Notes: a model not told the origin generated them from the letters alone. Shown: positions 17,467 to 25,864, counted from the first letter of the stretch. The stretch: 33,215 bases of DNA from Chlorobium sp. (GCA_013203905.1 JABMPC010000002.1:1-33215); one strand, 5' to 3'. A program made the numbers and translations.

Positions 17467-18253
17467 GGGCAAACAGGTAACGGGCGCCATGAAGAACGGC
17501 ATGCCCGTCAATTCTCAATGTACCATCAAACAGCCGGGCAAGAAGCGGTGCATGCCCCCCGGTAGCAATGACCCGCACCTCTTTTTCGCCATGCTCTTCT
17601 TCAAGCCAACAGGTAATTTTTGAAACCATCCCCTCAACCCCCGACACACATCCCCACACCACGCCGCTTTGAATGCACTCCTCAGTTGAACGACCCAGAA
17701 TCCCCCCCGGCAAAGCCACCGCCACCCGTGGCAGACGCGCAGTACCGGAATGAAGCACATCAGCCATCAGCTCCAGACCCGGCATAATGATACCACCCAA
17801 ATATCGTCCGTCTGAAGCCAGGGTATCAGCCGTAATGGCTGTCCCGACATCCAGCGCTATCACCGCACCCGAACCCTCAATCATTGAGGCTCGGGCACAG
17901 AGGGCTATACGGTCAGGTCCGAGAGCTTCAGGAGGATCATAGGATAGGAGAAAAGGAAGCCGCATTGATGAGTTCACCCTCATCACCTCACCTCCCAAAG
18001 TTTCCTCAAGCCACCCTCCCACAGCCTGCTCAGCGGCAGGCACCACACTACTCAGCACCGCATCGCGCAGCTCGGGATAGCGGGCAAGAACGGGTGAAAA
18101 AAGGGAGGAGACTCCTGAGGAAGAGATGAGTTCGGAAGTCAGCCCGCTCACAAAAGAGACAGGTTCATCCCCGTGAAACACTGCTGCAACCAGAGTGGTA
18201 TTGCCAATCTCGACAACAAGCAGAAGATTCCCCTCCACCAGCCGCTCACTCAT
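17444..18253 (-). CDS. coaX: Type III pantothenate kinase
   Basis: Phosphorylates pantothenate, the first step of CoA synthesis, as a member of the ASKHA fold. In the 269-residue form from ATG 18253 the motifs are VEIGNTT (14-20), LGPDRIALCARA (111-122), ALDVGTAITADTL (133-145) and GGIIMPGLELMADVLHSGTARLP. In characterised CoaX enzymes the first motif is DxGNT with an essential Asp; here position 15 is Glu. All other motif residues (Asp114, Arg115, Asp135, Thr138) are normal. The open frame continues upstream to 18322 within the previous gene, but ATG 18253 overlaps that gene's stop by eight bases and gives the usual N-terminus. Convergent with aroB, overlapping by 23 bases. Confidence 0.9.
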   Translation of the reverse strand: MSERLVEGNLLLVVEIGNTTLVAAVFHGDEPVSFVSGLTSELISSSGVSSLFSPVLARYPELRDAVLSSVVPAAEQAVGGWLEETLGGEVMRVNSSMRLPFLLSYDPPEALGPDRIALCARASMIEGSGAVIALDVGTAITADTLASDGRYLGGIIMPGLELMADVLHSGTARLPRVAVALPGGILGRSTEECIQSGVVWGCVSGVEGMVSKITCWLEEEHGEKEVRVIATGGHAPLLARLFDGTLRIDGHAVLHGARYLFALNRGASG

Positions 18254-18761
18254 TCGGCTGCATCTTCGCCCTGAGACCGGTTCGTTCCGAGAGAAGCTCA
18301 ATGAAACGGTCGAAGCCCTCAAGCTTTCTGGTTACGAACACCGAATCAATGAGTGAATTGCGTGAAGCCACAATGAAAATTTTTGCCGGAGGATTGTAGG
18401 TGATGCGCTCCTGGCGGACAGCGGTAATCTCCGTCAACAGAAAAGACTTTTCAGCACCCGTGCGGTCAAGATAGCTAAGACTGCTGCCATCTATTTTCAC
18501 CGAAGCCCCATCCTCTCCATGCTCCGCCGAAAAACGGGTATTGTAATACATTGGCCCGCCAAGAGTTACAACAAAGAGCACCAGCATCATACCGGTTTTC
18601 CAGAAACACCCCAGATTGATTGCATAAGTGAAACGGCCGAAACGGAAAAAAAGCCCCCACCCGAGAGCAAGCAGCAGCATGCTCAGGAACCAGGTCACAT
18701 AATAGTAATAGTCCAGCCAGAGGGCTGGATAGGGCATGGGATAGTGAAAAACCTCAGCCAT
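18246..18761 (-). CDS. Small membrane protein with soluble C-terminal domain, unknown function
   Basis: From ATG 18761 the protein has 171 residues. An aromatic N-terminus (LWLDYYYYVTWF) leads into two membrane segments (about residues 17-40 and 55-72). A polar C-terminal domain of about 100 residues follows, with alternating hydrophobic strands and a final amphipathic helix (GFDRFIELLSER). The layout resembles bacterial PH-like membrane proteins, but I do not recognise the family. An alternative ATG at 18788 would add nine residues; I prefer 18761 because a TATAAT-like sequence overlaps the longer start. Its stop overlaps the coaX start, so the two genes are likely coupled. Confidence 0.7.
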   Translation of the reverse strand: MAEVFHYPMPYPALWLDYYYYVTWFLSMLLLALGWGLFFRFGRFTYAINLGCFWKTGMMLVLFVVTLGGPMYYNTRFSAEHGEDGASVKIDGSSLSYLDRTGAEKSFLLTEITAVRQERITYNPPAKIFIVASRNSLIDSVFVTRKLEGFDRFIELLSERTGLRAKMQPNE

Positions 18762-18886
18762 AGCAAAAAAAGTTACATTATAAATCAAATCAAAAATAAC
18801 TCATAACCCCGCCAATACAAAAGAGACCCGCTCATTATTGATCCGGAAGCAGTCATCATTCTCAGCACATACAATCTACCGCATAA

Positions 18887-19306
18887 ATGAAATCATACCA
18901 CAAGGAACTCTGGCTGAACATTACCGAACGGATGGGATTCGTCAACATTACCCGTGATGTGGAAGCCGCACTCAAAGAGAGCTGCATTCAGGAAGGCCTC
19001 TGCCTGGTCAACGCCATGCATATCACCGCCTCCGTCTTCATAAACGACGACGAACAGGGACTGCATGAAGACTACGCCCGCTGGCTTGAAGAACTTGCCC
19101 CTCATGAACCCCTCAGCCGCTACCACCACAACCGAACCGGCGAAGATAATGGCGACGCACACCATAAACGGCAGATAATGGGCAGAGAATCCGTTATAGC
19201 TGTCACCGGCGGCAGACTGCATTTCGGAACCTGGGAGCAGATTTTCTACGGAGAATTCGACGGGAGAAGAGAAAAGAGGGTGCTTGTCAAAATCATCGGG
19301 GAATGA
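18887..19306 (+). CDS. YjbQ/UPF0047 family protein
   Basis: A 139-residue member of the YjbQ (UPF0047) family. The pattern is complete: [35 protein letters not shown] in the first half, [21 protein letters not shown] with the conserved acidic/His pocket in the middle, and the signature [31 protein letters not shown] at the end. Family members form small trimers; E. coli YjbQ has weak thiamine-phosphate synthase activity, but the true function is not settled. It stands alone on the plus strand and converges with the hydrolase gene 17 bases away. Confidence 0.93.
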   Translation: MKSYHKELWLNITERMGFVNITRDVEAALKESCIQEGLCLVNAMHITASVFINDDEQGLHEDYARWLEELAPHEPLSRYHHNRTGEDNGDAHHKRQIMGRESVIAVTGGRLHFGTWEQIFYGEFDGRREKRVLVKIIGE

Positions 19307-19323
19307 GTCTGCCGGAGACCCGC

Positions 19324-20190
19324 TCACGCCACCCTCAAGAGGAACTTCCGCATAGCCCCAAGGAACACCTCCGGCTGCTCCTCATGGGGCAGATGGGCGC
19401 AATCGGCAACCACATCCAGAACTGAATCCTGAAGTTCTTCAGCAAGGCGCAGACTCTCCTCAACCTTGACAGTACGGTCATGCTCACCGGTCATCACAAG
19501 CACAGGCACACTGATTGAGCCAAGCTTCTCGTCAAAATGAAGATGATGGGTTTCAAGAAACACCTCCCAGAACCCCCTCGGCCAGTTCCCCTGCATCAAG
19601 TCACTTCTGTAACCCGCAAGCGTCGCGGCATTCAGCCGTTCGGGATCGTTCCAGAAACTCAGCAGCAGACGGTCAAAAAACTTATTGATAAGCAGCCGCA
19701 TCAACTGAGCGAAAAGAGGGCTTGCAGCCTTCAGCATCGGCTTCATCATCCGGGGCACCCCGCTTGCCGCATAAGCACTGTAAATCATGGCGTCCACCAG
19801 CACCAGCCCCGACACCCTCTCCGGATGGCGAAGGGCAGTGAGCATGGCCAGCGTCCCCCCCGTTGAATTGCCGACAAGAATTGCCTTTTCAATACCCAGC
19901 ATCCCCAGAAACTCAGCAATCATGTCGCTCTGCGCCTCAGGTGCATAACTCACACCATTCGAGCGTGAGGGCACCGGTCGTGAAGTTTTCCCGAAAGCAG
20001 GACGGTCAAGCACCACCACCGTACCCATTGCCGACAACGGGCGCACAACAGAGTACCATGAGCGCATACTGAGGAAACTCCCATGCAAAAGCAGCATAAA
20101 CGGCCCCCCCCCACTCCCCGTCATCCGGTAGTGGAGACGAAACCCCCGGCACTCAACAAACCGGCTCTCACCAGCAAAAGAATCAGTCAT
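19324..20190 (-). CDS. Alpha/beta hydrolase, unknown substrate
   Basis: A 288-residue alpha/beta hydrolase from ATG 20190 (a TTG at 20196 would add two residues). The oxyanion strand LLLHGSFLSMRSW is followed by the nucleophile elbow GNSTGGTLAML (serine in place of the usual GxSxG first-position His), the acid in VLVMTGEHDRTV and the triad His in CAHLPHEEQP. The HGSFLSMRSWYSVVRPLS and LDRPAFGKTSRP segments resemble ester and carbon-carbon-bond hydrolases such as haloperoxidase/MhpC relatives. Neighbours give no pathway hint. A long palindrome lies about 80 bases upstream of its start. Confidence 0.87.
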   Translation of the reverse strand: MTDSFAGESRFVECRGFRLHYRMTGSGGGPFMLLLHGSFLSMRSWYSVVRPLSAMGTVVVLDRPAFGKTSRPVPSRSNGVSYAPEAQSDMIAEFLGMLGIEKAILVGNSTGGTLAMLTALRHPERVSGLVLVDAMIYSAYAASGVPRMMKPMLKAASPLFAQLMRLLINKFFDRLLLSFWNDPERLNAATLAGYRSDLMQGNWPRGFWEVFLETHHLHFDEKLGSISVPVLVMTGEHDRTVKVEESLRLAEELQDSVLDVVADCAHLPHEEQPEVFLGAMRKFLLRVA

Positions 20191-20272
20191 AAACAAATCA
20201 ATAACAGACAGGGGCGCTCCCCCGACCTTTCAAAAATACCCAAACACAAACAGTTGCAAATCAACCTCTTAG

Positions 20273-20334
20273 AGTTGGGGACACTCATGACTGAGTGTAC
20301 TAATAAGTACACTCAGTCATGAGTGTCCCCAACT
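20273..20334. repeat. 62-bp near-perfect palindrome with nested hairpins
   Basis: Arms 20273-20301 and 20306-20334 are exact reverse complements over 29 bases, with a 4-base loop AATA. Each arm contains its own hairpin: ACACTCA and TGAGTGT around TGAC (20281-20298). The outer end reads AGTTGGGGACACTC. The sequence lies between the terminator of glnN and the start of the hydrolase gene and is non-coding. It may be a REP/BIME-like or MITE-like repeat. Confidence 0.75.
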
Positions 20335-20354
20335 ACCGGCTATCGTAAAATAAC

Positions 20355-20381
20355 AAAAAGGCCCGGGATACGGGCCTTTTT
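20355..20381 (-). terminator. Terminator of glnN
   Basis: AAAAAGGCCCG (20355-20365) pairs perfectly with CGGGCCTTTTT (20371-20381) across a 5-base loop. On the minus strand the stem ends in a T run and lies 28 bases past the glnN stop. The symmetry also allows function on the plus strand, where no gene ends nearby. Confidence 0.85.
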
Positions 20382-20408
20382 GTGGTGTGCATGAGAGGAA
20401 AGACGCGC

Positions 20409-22577
20409 TCAGTGCTCGAACAGCATTTCCGAATATGTTGGAAGCTGCCAGCGGCTGCGGTCGACCATGAGTTCAAGACGGTCAGCAACTTCGCGGACCT
20501 TGACCATAAATGGAAGCAGAACATCAGCACAGTAGTCTGCTTGAGCAAACTCGCCATCAAGTGTTTCCATCTTTACTGCCACCGAGTCAAGCTCTTCAGT
20601 CAGGTCAATAAGAAGCGAGAGGTTCTCGGCAAGCGTCTTGAGATGCTTCGCCTGGCTTTTAAGCGCTTTGTCGGGAAGGCCGATCTCGGCTGCTGCTGAA
20701 GCAAGGTTGTTGTACGAGCTGCTGATGTCACCCTGATACTCTGAAACATCGGGGATGACAAGCGTTTTAAGCATCAGCTGCAGCGTCCGTGCCTCAATAT
20801 CAACCCCTTTCACATACCGCTCAAGGCGGATGTTCAGACGGGAATCAATCTCTTCGTGGCTCAAAACACCATACTTGATGAACATTGCCTGCACATCTTT
20901 ATTCTCAAGAGTCCTGAGTGCCTGCGGGGTGTTCTTCAGGTTCGGCAGACCGCGCTCCTCTGCGGCTTTCTGCAGCGCATCGCTGTAGTTGTCGCCCTGA
21001 TAACGGATGTTCTTTGTTGCAGTGATCTCTTCACGCAGTGTCTCAAGAATGGCCGTGTCGCGATCTTTACCTGCGCTGATTTTAGCAAGCATTGCGTCTG
21101 CCATGTCGTCAAGCGCTTCGGCCATAAGCGTATTGAGCACCATGTTCGGCACCGATGCCGCCTGCGAGGAACCTACCGCACGGAACTCAAACTTGTTGCC
21201 AGTGAAAGCAAAGGGTGAGGTTCTGTTACGATCGGTGTAGTCCTTGTTGACCACCGGCACCTGCGAGAGACCAAGGTTAAGCACCTGTTTTTCTGTCTTC
21301 AGGTCAATCTTGCCGCTTTCAATTGCATCAAGCACCCTCTCGAGCAACTCTCCGAGGAAGGCGGTAACAACAGCCGGAGGAGCCTCGTTGGCACCGAGGC
21401 GGTGGTCATTGCCAATGCTGGCAATGGACATTCTGAGCACATCAGCCCGCTTGTAGACGCCCTTGAGAACAGCGACAAGGAACACGAGGAACTGGATGTT
21501 CTCTTCAGGAGTATCACCCGGATCAAGCAGATTGATGCCGGTATCGGTTCCGATTGACCAGTTGTTGTGCTTGCCGCTTCCGTTGATGCCGGCAAAGGGT
21601 TTTTCCATCATAAGGAGAGCGAAGCCCTTCTTTTCGGCGATCTTTCTCATCACCTCCATAACCAGCAGGTTATGGTCAACGGAGATATTGGCCTCTTCAA
21701 AAACCGGAGCAATTTCAAACTGGTGGGGAGCAACCTCGTTGTGACGGGTTTTGGCTGGAATCCCAAGCAGATAGAGCTCGTGCTCCACCTCCTGCATGAA
21801 CTCGAGCACACGATCGGGAATGGCCCCAAAATAATGATCTTCAAGCTGCTGGCCCTTCGGAGGCAGCGCTCCAAGCAGCGTACGGCCGCACATGACGAGG
21901 TCGGGCCGTTCGGAAGAGTATTTCTTGTCAACAAGGAAATACTCCTGCTCAATGCCGGCAAATGTCTTCACGCGCTTCACCCCTGTAACACCCAGCACCT
22001 CAAGAAGACGGACAGCCGATTTGCTGACAGCGTTCATGGAGCGGAGCAGCGGCGTTTTTGCGTCAAGCGCCTCTCCGTTATAGGAAATAAAAACAGTGGG
22101 AATGCAGAGGGTCAGTCCTGAACCGCCCTTCATGAGAAATGCGGGGCTTGAGGGGTCCCACGCGGTGTAGCCGCGGGCCTCGAATGTAGTCCGCATACCG
22201 CCTGACGGGAAGCTGGAAGCATCAGGTTCGCCCTGAATCAGCTGCTCGCCGGAGAACCGTTCGATAGCTGTTCCATCACGATCAATGGAGAGAAAGGCAT
22301 CATGCTTTTCAGCCGTTGAACCGGTCATTGGCTGGAACCAGTGCGTGTAATGGGTGGCGCCATTGTCCATAGCCCACTCTTTCATGCCATGTGCAACCAC
22401 GCCGGCAATTTCTTCGGTAATTTCCCTGCCAGCCTTGATGGTATCCTGCAAAGACTGAAACACCTCTTTGGGAAGCCTTGCGCGCATAGCTTTGTGATCA
22501 AAGGTCATCGACCCGAAATAGGACGAAACCGCCTGTTTACTCTCAATGCTCAAGAGATCCTCCTTGTTGTTTTGCAT
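20409..22577 (-). CDS. glnN: Glutamine synthetase type III
   Basis: Makes glutamine from glutamate, ammonia and ATP. At 722 residues it is far longer than GSI and matches the GSIII class. Class-specific blocks include YFGSMTFDHKAMRARLPKEVF near the N-terminus, HWFQPMTGSTAEKHDAF, QLIQGEPDASSFPSGGMRTTFEARGYTAWDPSSPAF, the ATP/Glu site HNEVAPHQFEIAPVFEEAN, GINGSGKHNNWSIGTD, and NDHRLGANEAPPAV. GSIII is common in Bacteroidetes/Chlorobi and cyanobacteria and forms double-hexameric dodecamers. It is preceded by an Lrp/AsnC regulator on the same strand (66-base gap) and followed by a clear terminator. Confidence 0.96.
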   Translation of the reverse strand: MQNNKEDLLSIESKQAVSSYFGSMTFDHKAMRARLPKEVFQSLQDTIKAGREITEEIAGVVAHGMKEWAMDNGATHYTHWFQPMTGSTAEKHDAFLSIDRDGTAIERFSGEQLIQGEPDASSFPSGGMRTTFEARGYTAWDPSSPAFLMKGGSGLTLCIPTVFISYNGEALDAKTPLLRSMNAVSKSAVRLLEVLGVTGVKRVKTFAGIEQEYFLVDKKYSSERPDLVMCGRTLLGALPPKGQQLEDHYFGAIPDRVLEFMQEVEHELYLLGIPAKTRHNEVAPHQFEIAPVFEEANISVDHNLLVMEVMRKIAEKKGFALLMMEKPFAGINGSGKHNNWSIGTDTGINLLDPGDTPEENIQFLVFLVAVLKGVYKRADVLRMSIASIGNDHRLGANEAPPAVVTAFLGELLERVLDAIESGKIDLKTEKQVLNLGLSQVPVVNKDYTDRNRTSPFAFTGNKFEFRAVGSSQAASVPNMVLNTLMAEALDDMADAMLAKISAGKDRDTAILETLREEITATKNIRYQGDNYSDALQKAAEERGLPNLKNTPQALRTLENKDVQAMFIKYGVLSHEEIDSRLNIRLERYVKGVDIEARTLQLMLKTLVIPDVSEYQGDISSSYNNLASAAAEIGLPDKALKSQAKHLKTLAENLSLLIDLTEELDSVAVKMETLDGEFAQADYCADVLLPFMVKVREVADRLELMVDRSRWQLPTYSEMLFEH

Positions 22578-22643
22578 ATGTGATATTGCTCTCTATTTTT
22601 ACTGAAACTGAAATCCATTACTGATCTGTCATCTCCCCCCGGC

Positions 22644-23168
22644 CTATTTCCTTGACTTTTTCTCGTCATAGGTCAGCAGCACCTGTCGGTCCTGAAGATT
22701 TGCCCGCACTATCTCCGAAGTCAGCTTTCTTGTTTTCTTGAGCTGCGAAAGAACAAAGCTCGTGTTAGTACTCATCACTCCCGGCCAGCTCTGAATCCGT
22801 GAAAGAAACTTTTCCAACGAAGCTGTGTTGTGCGTCATAACCCGCATGATATGCGAACCCTCGCCCGTGACAGAAAAGCACTCCATGATTTCGTCCTCTT
22901 TCATGACATGCTCAAGAAACGACTTATAATGCTTTGACGAATCCACTCCCACCCGAACAAAAGCCTGAATATCAAAACCAAGCTGCCGTTCGTCAACCTC
23001 AGCGGTAAATCGTTTGATGATGCCGTTTTTCTGCAGCTTGTCCATCCGTTCACTCACAGAGGGAATGGAAAGACCGACAACTTCGGCAAGCTCACTCAAC
23101 CGGACTCTGCCGTTTTCACCCAGAGATTCGATAAGTTTAAGATCAATCAGATCAAGATGTCCCGACAT
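22644..23168 (-). CDS. Lrp/AsnC family transcriptional regulator
   Basis: A 174-residue Lrp-type regulator from ATG 23168. The N-terminal winged helix begins LDLIDLKLIESLGENGRVRLSELAEVVGLSIPSVSERMDKLQKNGIIKRF. The C-terminal RAM domain has HVMKEDEIMECFSVTGEGSHIMRVMTHNTASLEKFL and a final SQLKKTR. Such proteins sense amino acids and form octamers. The open frame extends 20 residues further upstream, but these lack family resemblance. Position directly before glnN on the same strand suggests it controls glutamine synthesis and itself (inference). Two AAATTATTTA repeats fitting the Lrp core AWATTWT lie 100-200 bases upstream. Confidence 0.92.
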   Translation of the reverse strand: MSGHLDLIDLKLIESLGENGRVRLSELAEVVGLSIPSVSERMDKLQKNGIIKRFTAEVDERQLGFDIQAFVRVGVDSSKHYKSFLEHVMKEDEIMECFSVTGEGSHIMRVMTHNTASLEKFLSRIQSWPGVMSTNTSFVLSQLKKTRKLTSEIVRANLQDRQVLLTYDEKKSRK

Positions 23169-23269
23169 GGCTGAGGTACATTTAATTCGGTTATGTAAGA
23201 AAATTACACTTTCAGAAGAAAAAACCAACGAATTTCTTAAAAAAAACCACCCCTACAACAGTTTTTCTT

Positions 23270-23370
23270 AAATTATTTAGGCCAAAACTGCCATTACAGG
23301 GAAAAAGAAGCTCCGGTAACTGTAATGATGGCGGGTTATCGCCGGCTTTTCTAATTTCGCAAATTATTTA
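23270..23370. promoter_or_regulatory. A/T-rich putative Lrp-type operator region
   Basis: AAATTATTTA occurs at 23270-23279 and again at 23361-23370, each containing AAATTAT, which fits the core AWATTWT of the E. coli Lrp consensus. Between them lie an 8-bp inverted repeat (CATTACAG 23292-23299 / CTGTAATG 23320-23327) and a short GC hairpin (GGCG 23330-23333 / CGCC 23340-23343) followed by CTTTTC. The region divides the Lrp-family gene on the minus strand from the small ORF and crtQ on the plus strand. No other gene is seen in 23169-23446. Confidence 0.35.
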
Positions 23371-23446
23371 ATTTAGCAAAGCGCTGAATGACTCACTCAC
23401 GCCACGGCAGCCTCGTTGTACCCACCACACCACCCCATATCGCTCA

Positions 23447-23626
23447 ATGACAGCAAAGAACATACCGGCACCTGCGCCCGGAACCCAGGCTAAAACCAGC
23501 CAGTCACAGCCGCCAATGCGCCCTCCTGCAAACCAGGATCTTCGGTTTGTAATAAAAGAAAGCCTGCGGCTTGGATTTCGGTTTCTTGTTGAAGTGGAGA
23601 AAGCTCTGAAAAAACTCAACAGTTGA
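23447..23626 (+). CDS. Possible 59-residue protein, unknown function
   Basis: ATG at 23447 opens a frame of 59 codons ending TGA at 23624-23626. The first 30 residues are rich in Pro, Gln, Ala and Thr and look disordered (PAPAPGTQAKTSQSQPPMRP). The rest forms a basic amphipathic helix (DLRFVIKESLRLGFRFLVEV and then EKALKKLNS). The sharp division into a Pro-rich arm and a helix is more protein-like than random sequence, and a longer minus-strand frame over the same bases has poor composition. It lies 93 bases before crtQ. I do not recognise a family. Confidence 0.45.
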   Translation: MTAKNIPAPAPGTQAKTSQSQPPMRPPANQDLRFVIKESLRLGFRFLVEVEKALKKLNS

Positions 23627-23719
23627 CGAGTCCGGCCATTAATTCATATATTCACGCTGGATAGAGAAACGCAGACAGGAAGCCTCGACTATTATTAACA
23701 CAATAAAGAAACAGCAACT

Positions 23720-25081
23720 GTGAAAATAGCCATATTCGGGGCGGGCGTAGCCGGCCTTGCCGCAGCAATAGAACTTGTCGACCGCGGCCACACCGTTGAA
23801 CTCTACGAGAAACGCAAAGTGCTTGGAGGCAAGGTTTCCGTATGGAAAGACAGCGACGGCGACTCAGTAGAATCCGGCCTCCACATTGTCTTTGGAGGCT
23901 ACCGGCAGCTTCAGGAGTACCTGAAACGCGTTGGAGCCGAGAACAATTATCTCTGGAAAGAGCACTCACTCATCTACGCCGAATCGGACGGGAAACAGTC
24001 TTACTTCAAAAAAGCCAACCTTCCAAGCCCCTGGGCGGAGGTTGTAGGCGGCATGCAAACTGACTTCCTCACCCTGTGGGACAAAATCTCCCTCATCAAG
24101 GGGCTCTTCCCCGCACTTGCCGGCAATGAAGAGTACTTCCGGAGCCAGGACCACATGACCTACTCCGAATGGCACCACCTGCGGGGCGCCTCGGAGCACT
24201 CGCTCCAGAAACTCTGGCGCGCCATTGCGCTTGCAATGAACTTCATTGAGCCCAATGTCATCAGCGCCCGACCGATGATCACCATATTCAAGTACTTCGG
24301 CACCGACTATGCGGCCACAAAATTCGCATTTTTCCGCAAGAATCCCGGAGAATCGATGATTGAGCCCATGCGCCAATACATCCAAAGCCACGGCGGGCGA
24401 ATCTTTATTGACGCCCGGCTCTCAAGGTTCGAACTCAACAGCGACGAAACAGTCAAACATGCGGTACTCCATGACGGACACACCGTTGAAGCCGACGCCT
24501 ACATTTCAGCCCTGCCGGTACACAACCTCACCAAAGTCATACCCAACGAGTGGCTGCAGCATAAATATTTCCGGAATCTTCACGAATTCACCGGCAGTCC
24601 GGTAGTCAACTGCCAGCTCTGGTTTGACCGGAAAATCACCGACACAGACAACCTCATGTTTTCCCAAGGGACCATTTTCGCAACCTTTGCCGATGTCTCC
24701 CTCACCTGCCCCGATGATTTTCAGAAAGGAACAGGTACGGCAGACGGCGGAAGCGTCATGAGCCTTGTACTCGCCCCTGCACATCAGCTGATGGGACTGC
24801 CCAACGATGTCATTACCGAACTGGTCATGAAAGACATCCACGACCGGTTCCCGAAATCGCGAGACGCAAAACTTCTTAAATCCACGCTGGTCAAAATTCC
24901 TCAGTCGGTATACAAGGCTGTGCCCGATGTCGACAAATGCCGTCCCGATCAGATAAGCCCCATAAAAAACCTCTTTCTTGCCGGCGACTACACCGACCAG
25001 CACTACCTTGCATCAATGGAAGGCGCAGCACTCTCCGGAAAGCAGGCAGCTGAAAAACTGCTCAATACCATGGGCCGGTAA
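23720..25081 (+). CDS. crtQ: Plant/cyanobacteria-type carotene desaturase, probably zeta-carotene desaturase
   Basis: FAD-dependent amine-oxidase-fold desaturase of 453 residues. The N-terminal GAGVAGLAAAIELVDRGHTVELYEKRKVLGGK is the dinucleotide motif of the CrtP/CrtQ (not CrtI) class. Further marks are DGDSVESGLHIVFGGYRQL, LNSDETV with a following HDGHTVEADAYISALPV, and the C-terminal FLAGDYTDQHYLASMEGAALSGKQAA. Green sulfur bacteria make carotenoids by the CrtP-CrtQ-CrtH route. The alternative is phytoene desaturase CrtP, which shares this fold; location near csmH-like and bch genes favours CrtQ. The start is GTG (23720). The pigment genes in the rest of the window support a role in photosynthetic carotenoid synthesis. 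Confidence 0.85.
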   Translation: MKIAIFGAGVAGLAAAIELVDRGHTVELYEKRKVLGGKVSVWKDSDGDSVESGLHIVFGGYRQLQEYLKRVGAENNYLWKEHSLIYAESDGKQSYFKKANLPSPWAEVVGGMQTDFLTLWDKISLIKGLFPALAGNEEYFRSQDHMTYSEWHHLRGASEHSLQKLWRAIALAMNFIEPNVISARPMITIFKYFGTDYAATKFAFFRKNPGESMIEPMRQYIQSHGGRIFIDARLSRFELNSDETVKHAVLHDGHTVEADAYISALPVHNLTKVIPNEWLQHKYFRNLHEFTGSPVVNCQLWFDRKITDTDNLMFSQGTIFATFADVSLTCPDDFQKGTGTADGGSVMSLVLAPAHQLMGLPNDVITELVMKDIHDRFPKSRDAKLLKSTLVKIPQSVYKAVPDVDKCRPDQISPIKNLFLAGDYTDQHYLASMEGAALSGKQAAEKLLNTMGR

Positions 25082-25219
25082 CGCTCTTTCGCATCCAGGG
25101 AACCGCCCCTGCTCCCATGGGTGGATATCCCGTCAGGGACGCGGGGATTTGGCAAAGAGATTTCATATATTGAAACAAGAGAAAAACAACACATTCATCA
25201 CATAAATCAACCACTTATC

Positions 25220-25864
25220 ATGTCAGAAGAACTTAACAAACCCGCTGCGCCAGTTCCGGCAGTACAGCCAAAAGCTCCGGAGTCCACTCCCGGCAATGGA
25301 GAAATGGCAAATCTGATCGGCAACATCGGAATTCTTATTGACGGTGCCGTTGTATCAATGCAGGAACTGTTCGGATTTATCGGAACCACGACTTCTCAGC
25401 TGATTGAAGGCGTCAACGCCACAGTCAACTCAACGCAGTTCAAGGAAATGGTGGAAAATGTTGGGCAGGCAACCACACAGATTGCCGACGGCGTCAACAG
25501 CACCATCAACTCCGTGCAGGTCAAGGAGATGATTGAAAATGTAAGCAACGCCACCGGACAGATTGTTGACGGCGTTACAGCCACAATCAACTCAGAACAG
25601 ATCCAGAGTTCAGTTCAGGAACTCGGAAAATTCTGGACAAACATTCTTCAGAACATCGACAACTCCGGTCAGGTGAAAAACATGTTCGACAATGTCAGTG
25701 CCGGCCTTGGCCAGCTGATGGGAAGCATTCTCCCTGCAGGCATGCAGATGGGATCACCCGCAGTGACCAGCAAAAAAGAGGTCAAGGAGATCCCGTTTTC
25801 ACCCAAAGAACCAACAAAACCCGCAGCGGCAATCCCCCCCGCCGTTACGGGAAAAAAATCCTGA
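25220..25864 (+). CDS. csmH: Chlorosome envelope protein, CsmH-like
   Basis: A 214-residue protein of the chlorosome envelope type. An N-terminal Pro/Ala-rich arm (1-28) is followed by hydrophobic NLIGNIGILIDGAVVSMQELFGFIG (31-55). A run of 27-residue repeats follows: Gln60, Gln87 and Gln114 are equivalent, with GVNATVNSTQFKEMVENV, GVNSTINSVQVKEMIENV and GVTATINSEQIQSSVQEL. A related segment QVKNMFDNVSAGLGQLMGSI occurs at 151-170, and a Lys/Pro-rich tail ends the protein. Chlorosome envelope proteins share such amphipathic Asn/Val/Gln-rich stretches, and the two-part layout and length suit CsmH better than the shorter CsmC/CsmD. The longer open frame begins at 25121, but ATG 25220 gives a natural MSEE start. 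Confidence 0.75.
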   Translation: MSEELNKPAAPVPAVQPKAPESTPGNGEMANLIGNIGILIDGAVVSMQELFGFIGTTTSQLIEGVNATVNSTQFKEMVENVGQATTQIADGVNSTINSVQVKEMIENVSNATGQIVDGVTATINSEQIQSSVQELGKFWTNILQNIDNSGQVKNMFDNVSAGLGQLMGSILPAGMQMGSPAVTSKKEVKEIPFSPKEPTKPAAAIPPAVTGKKS

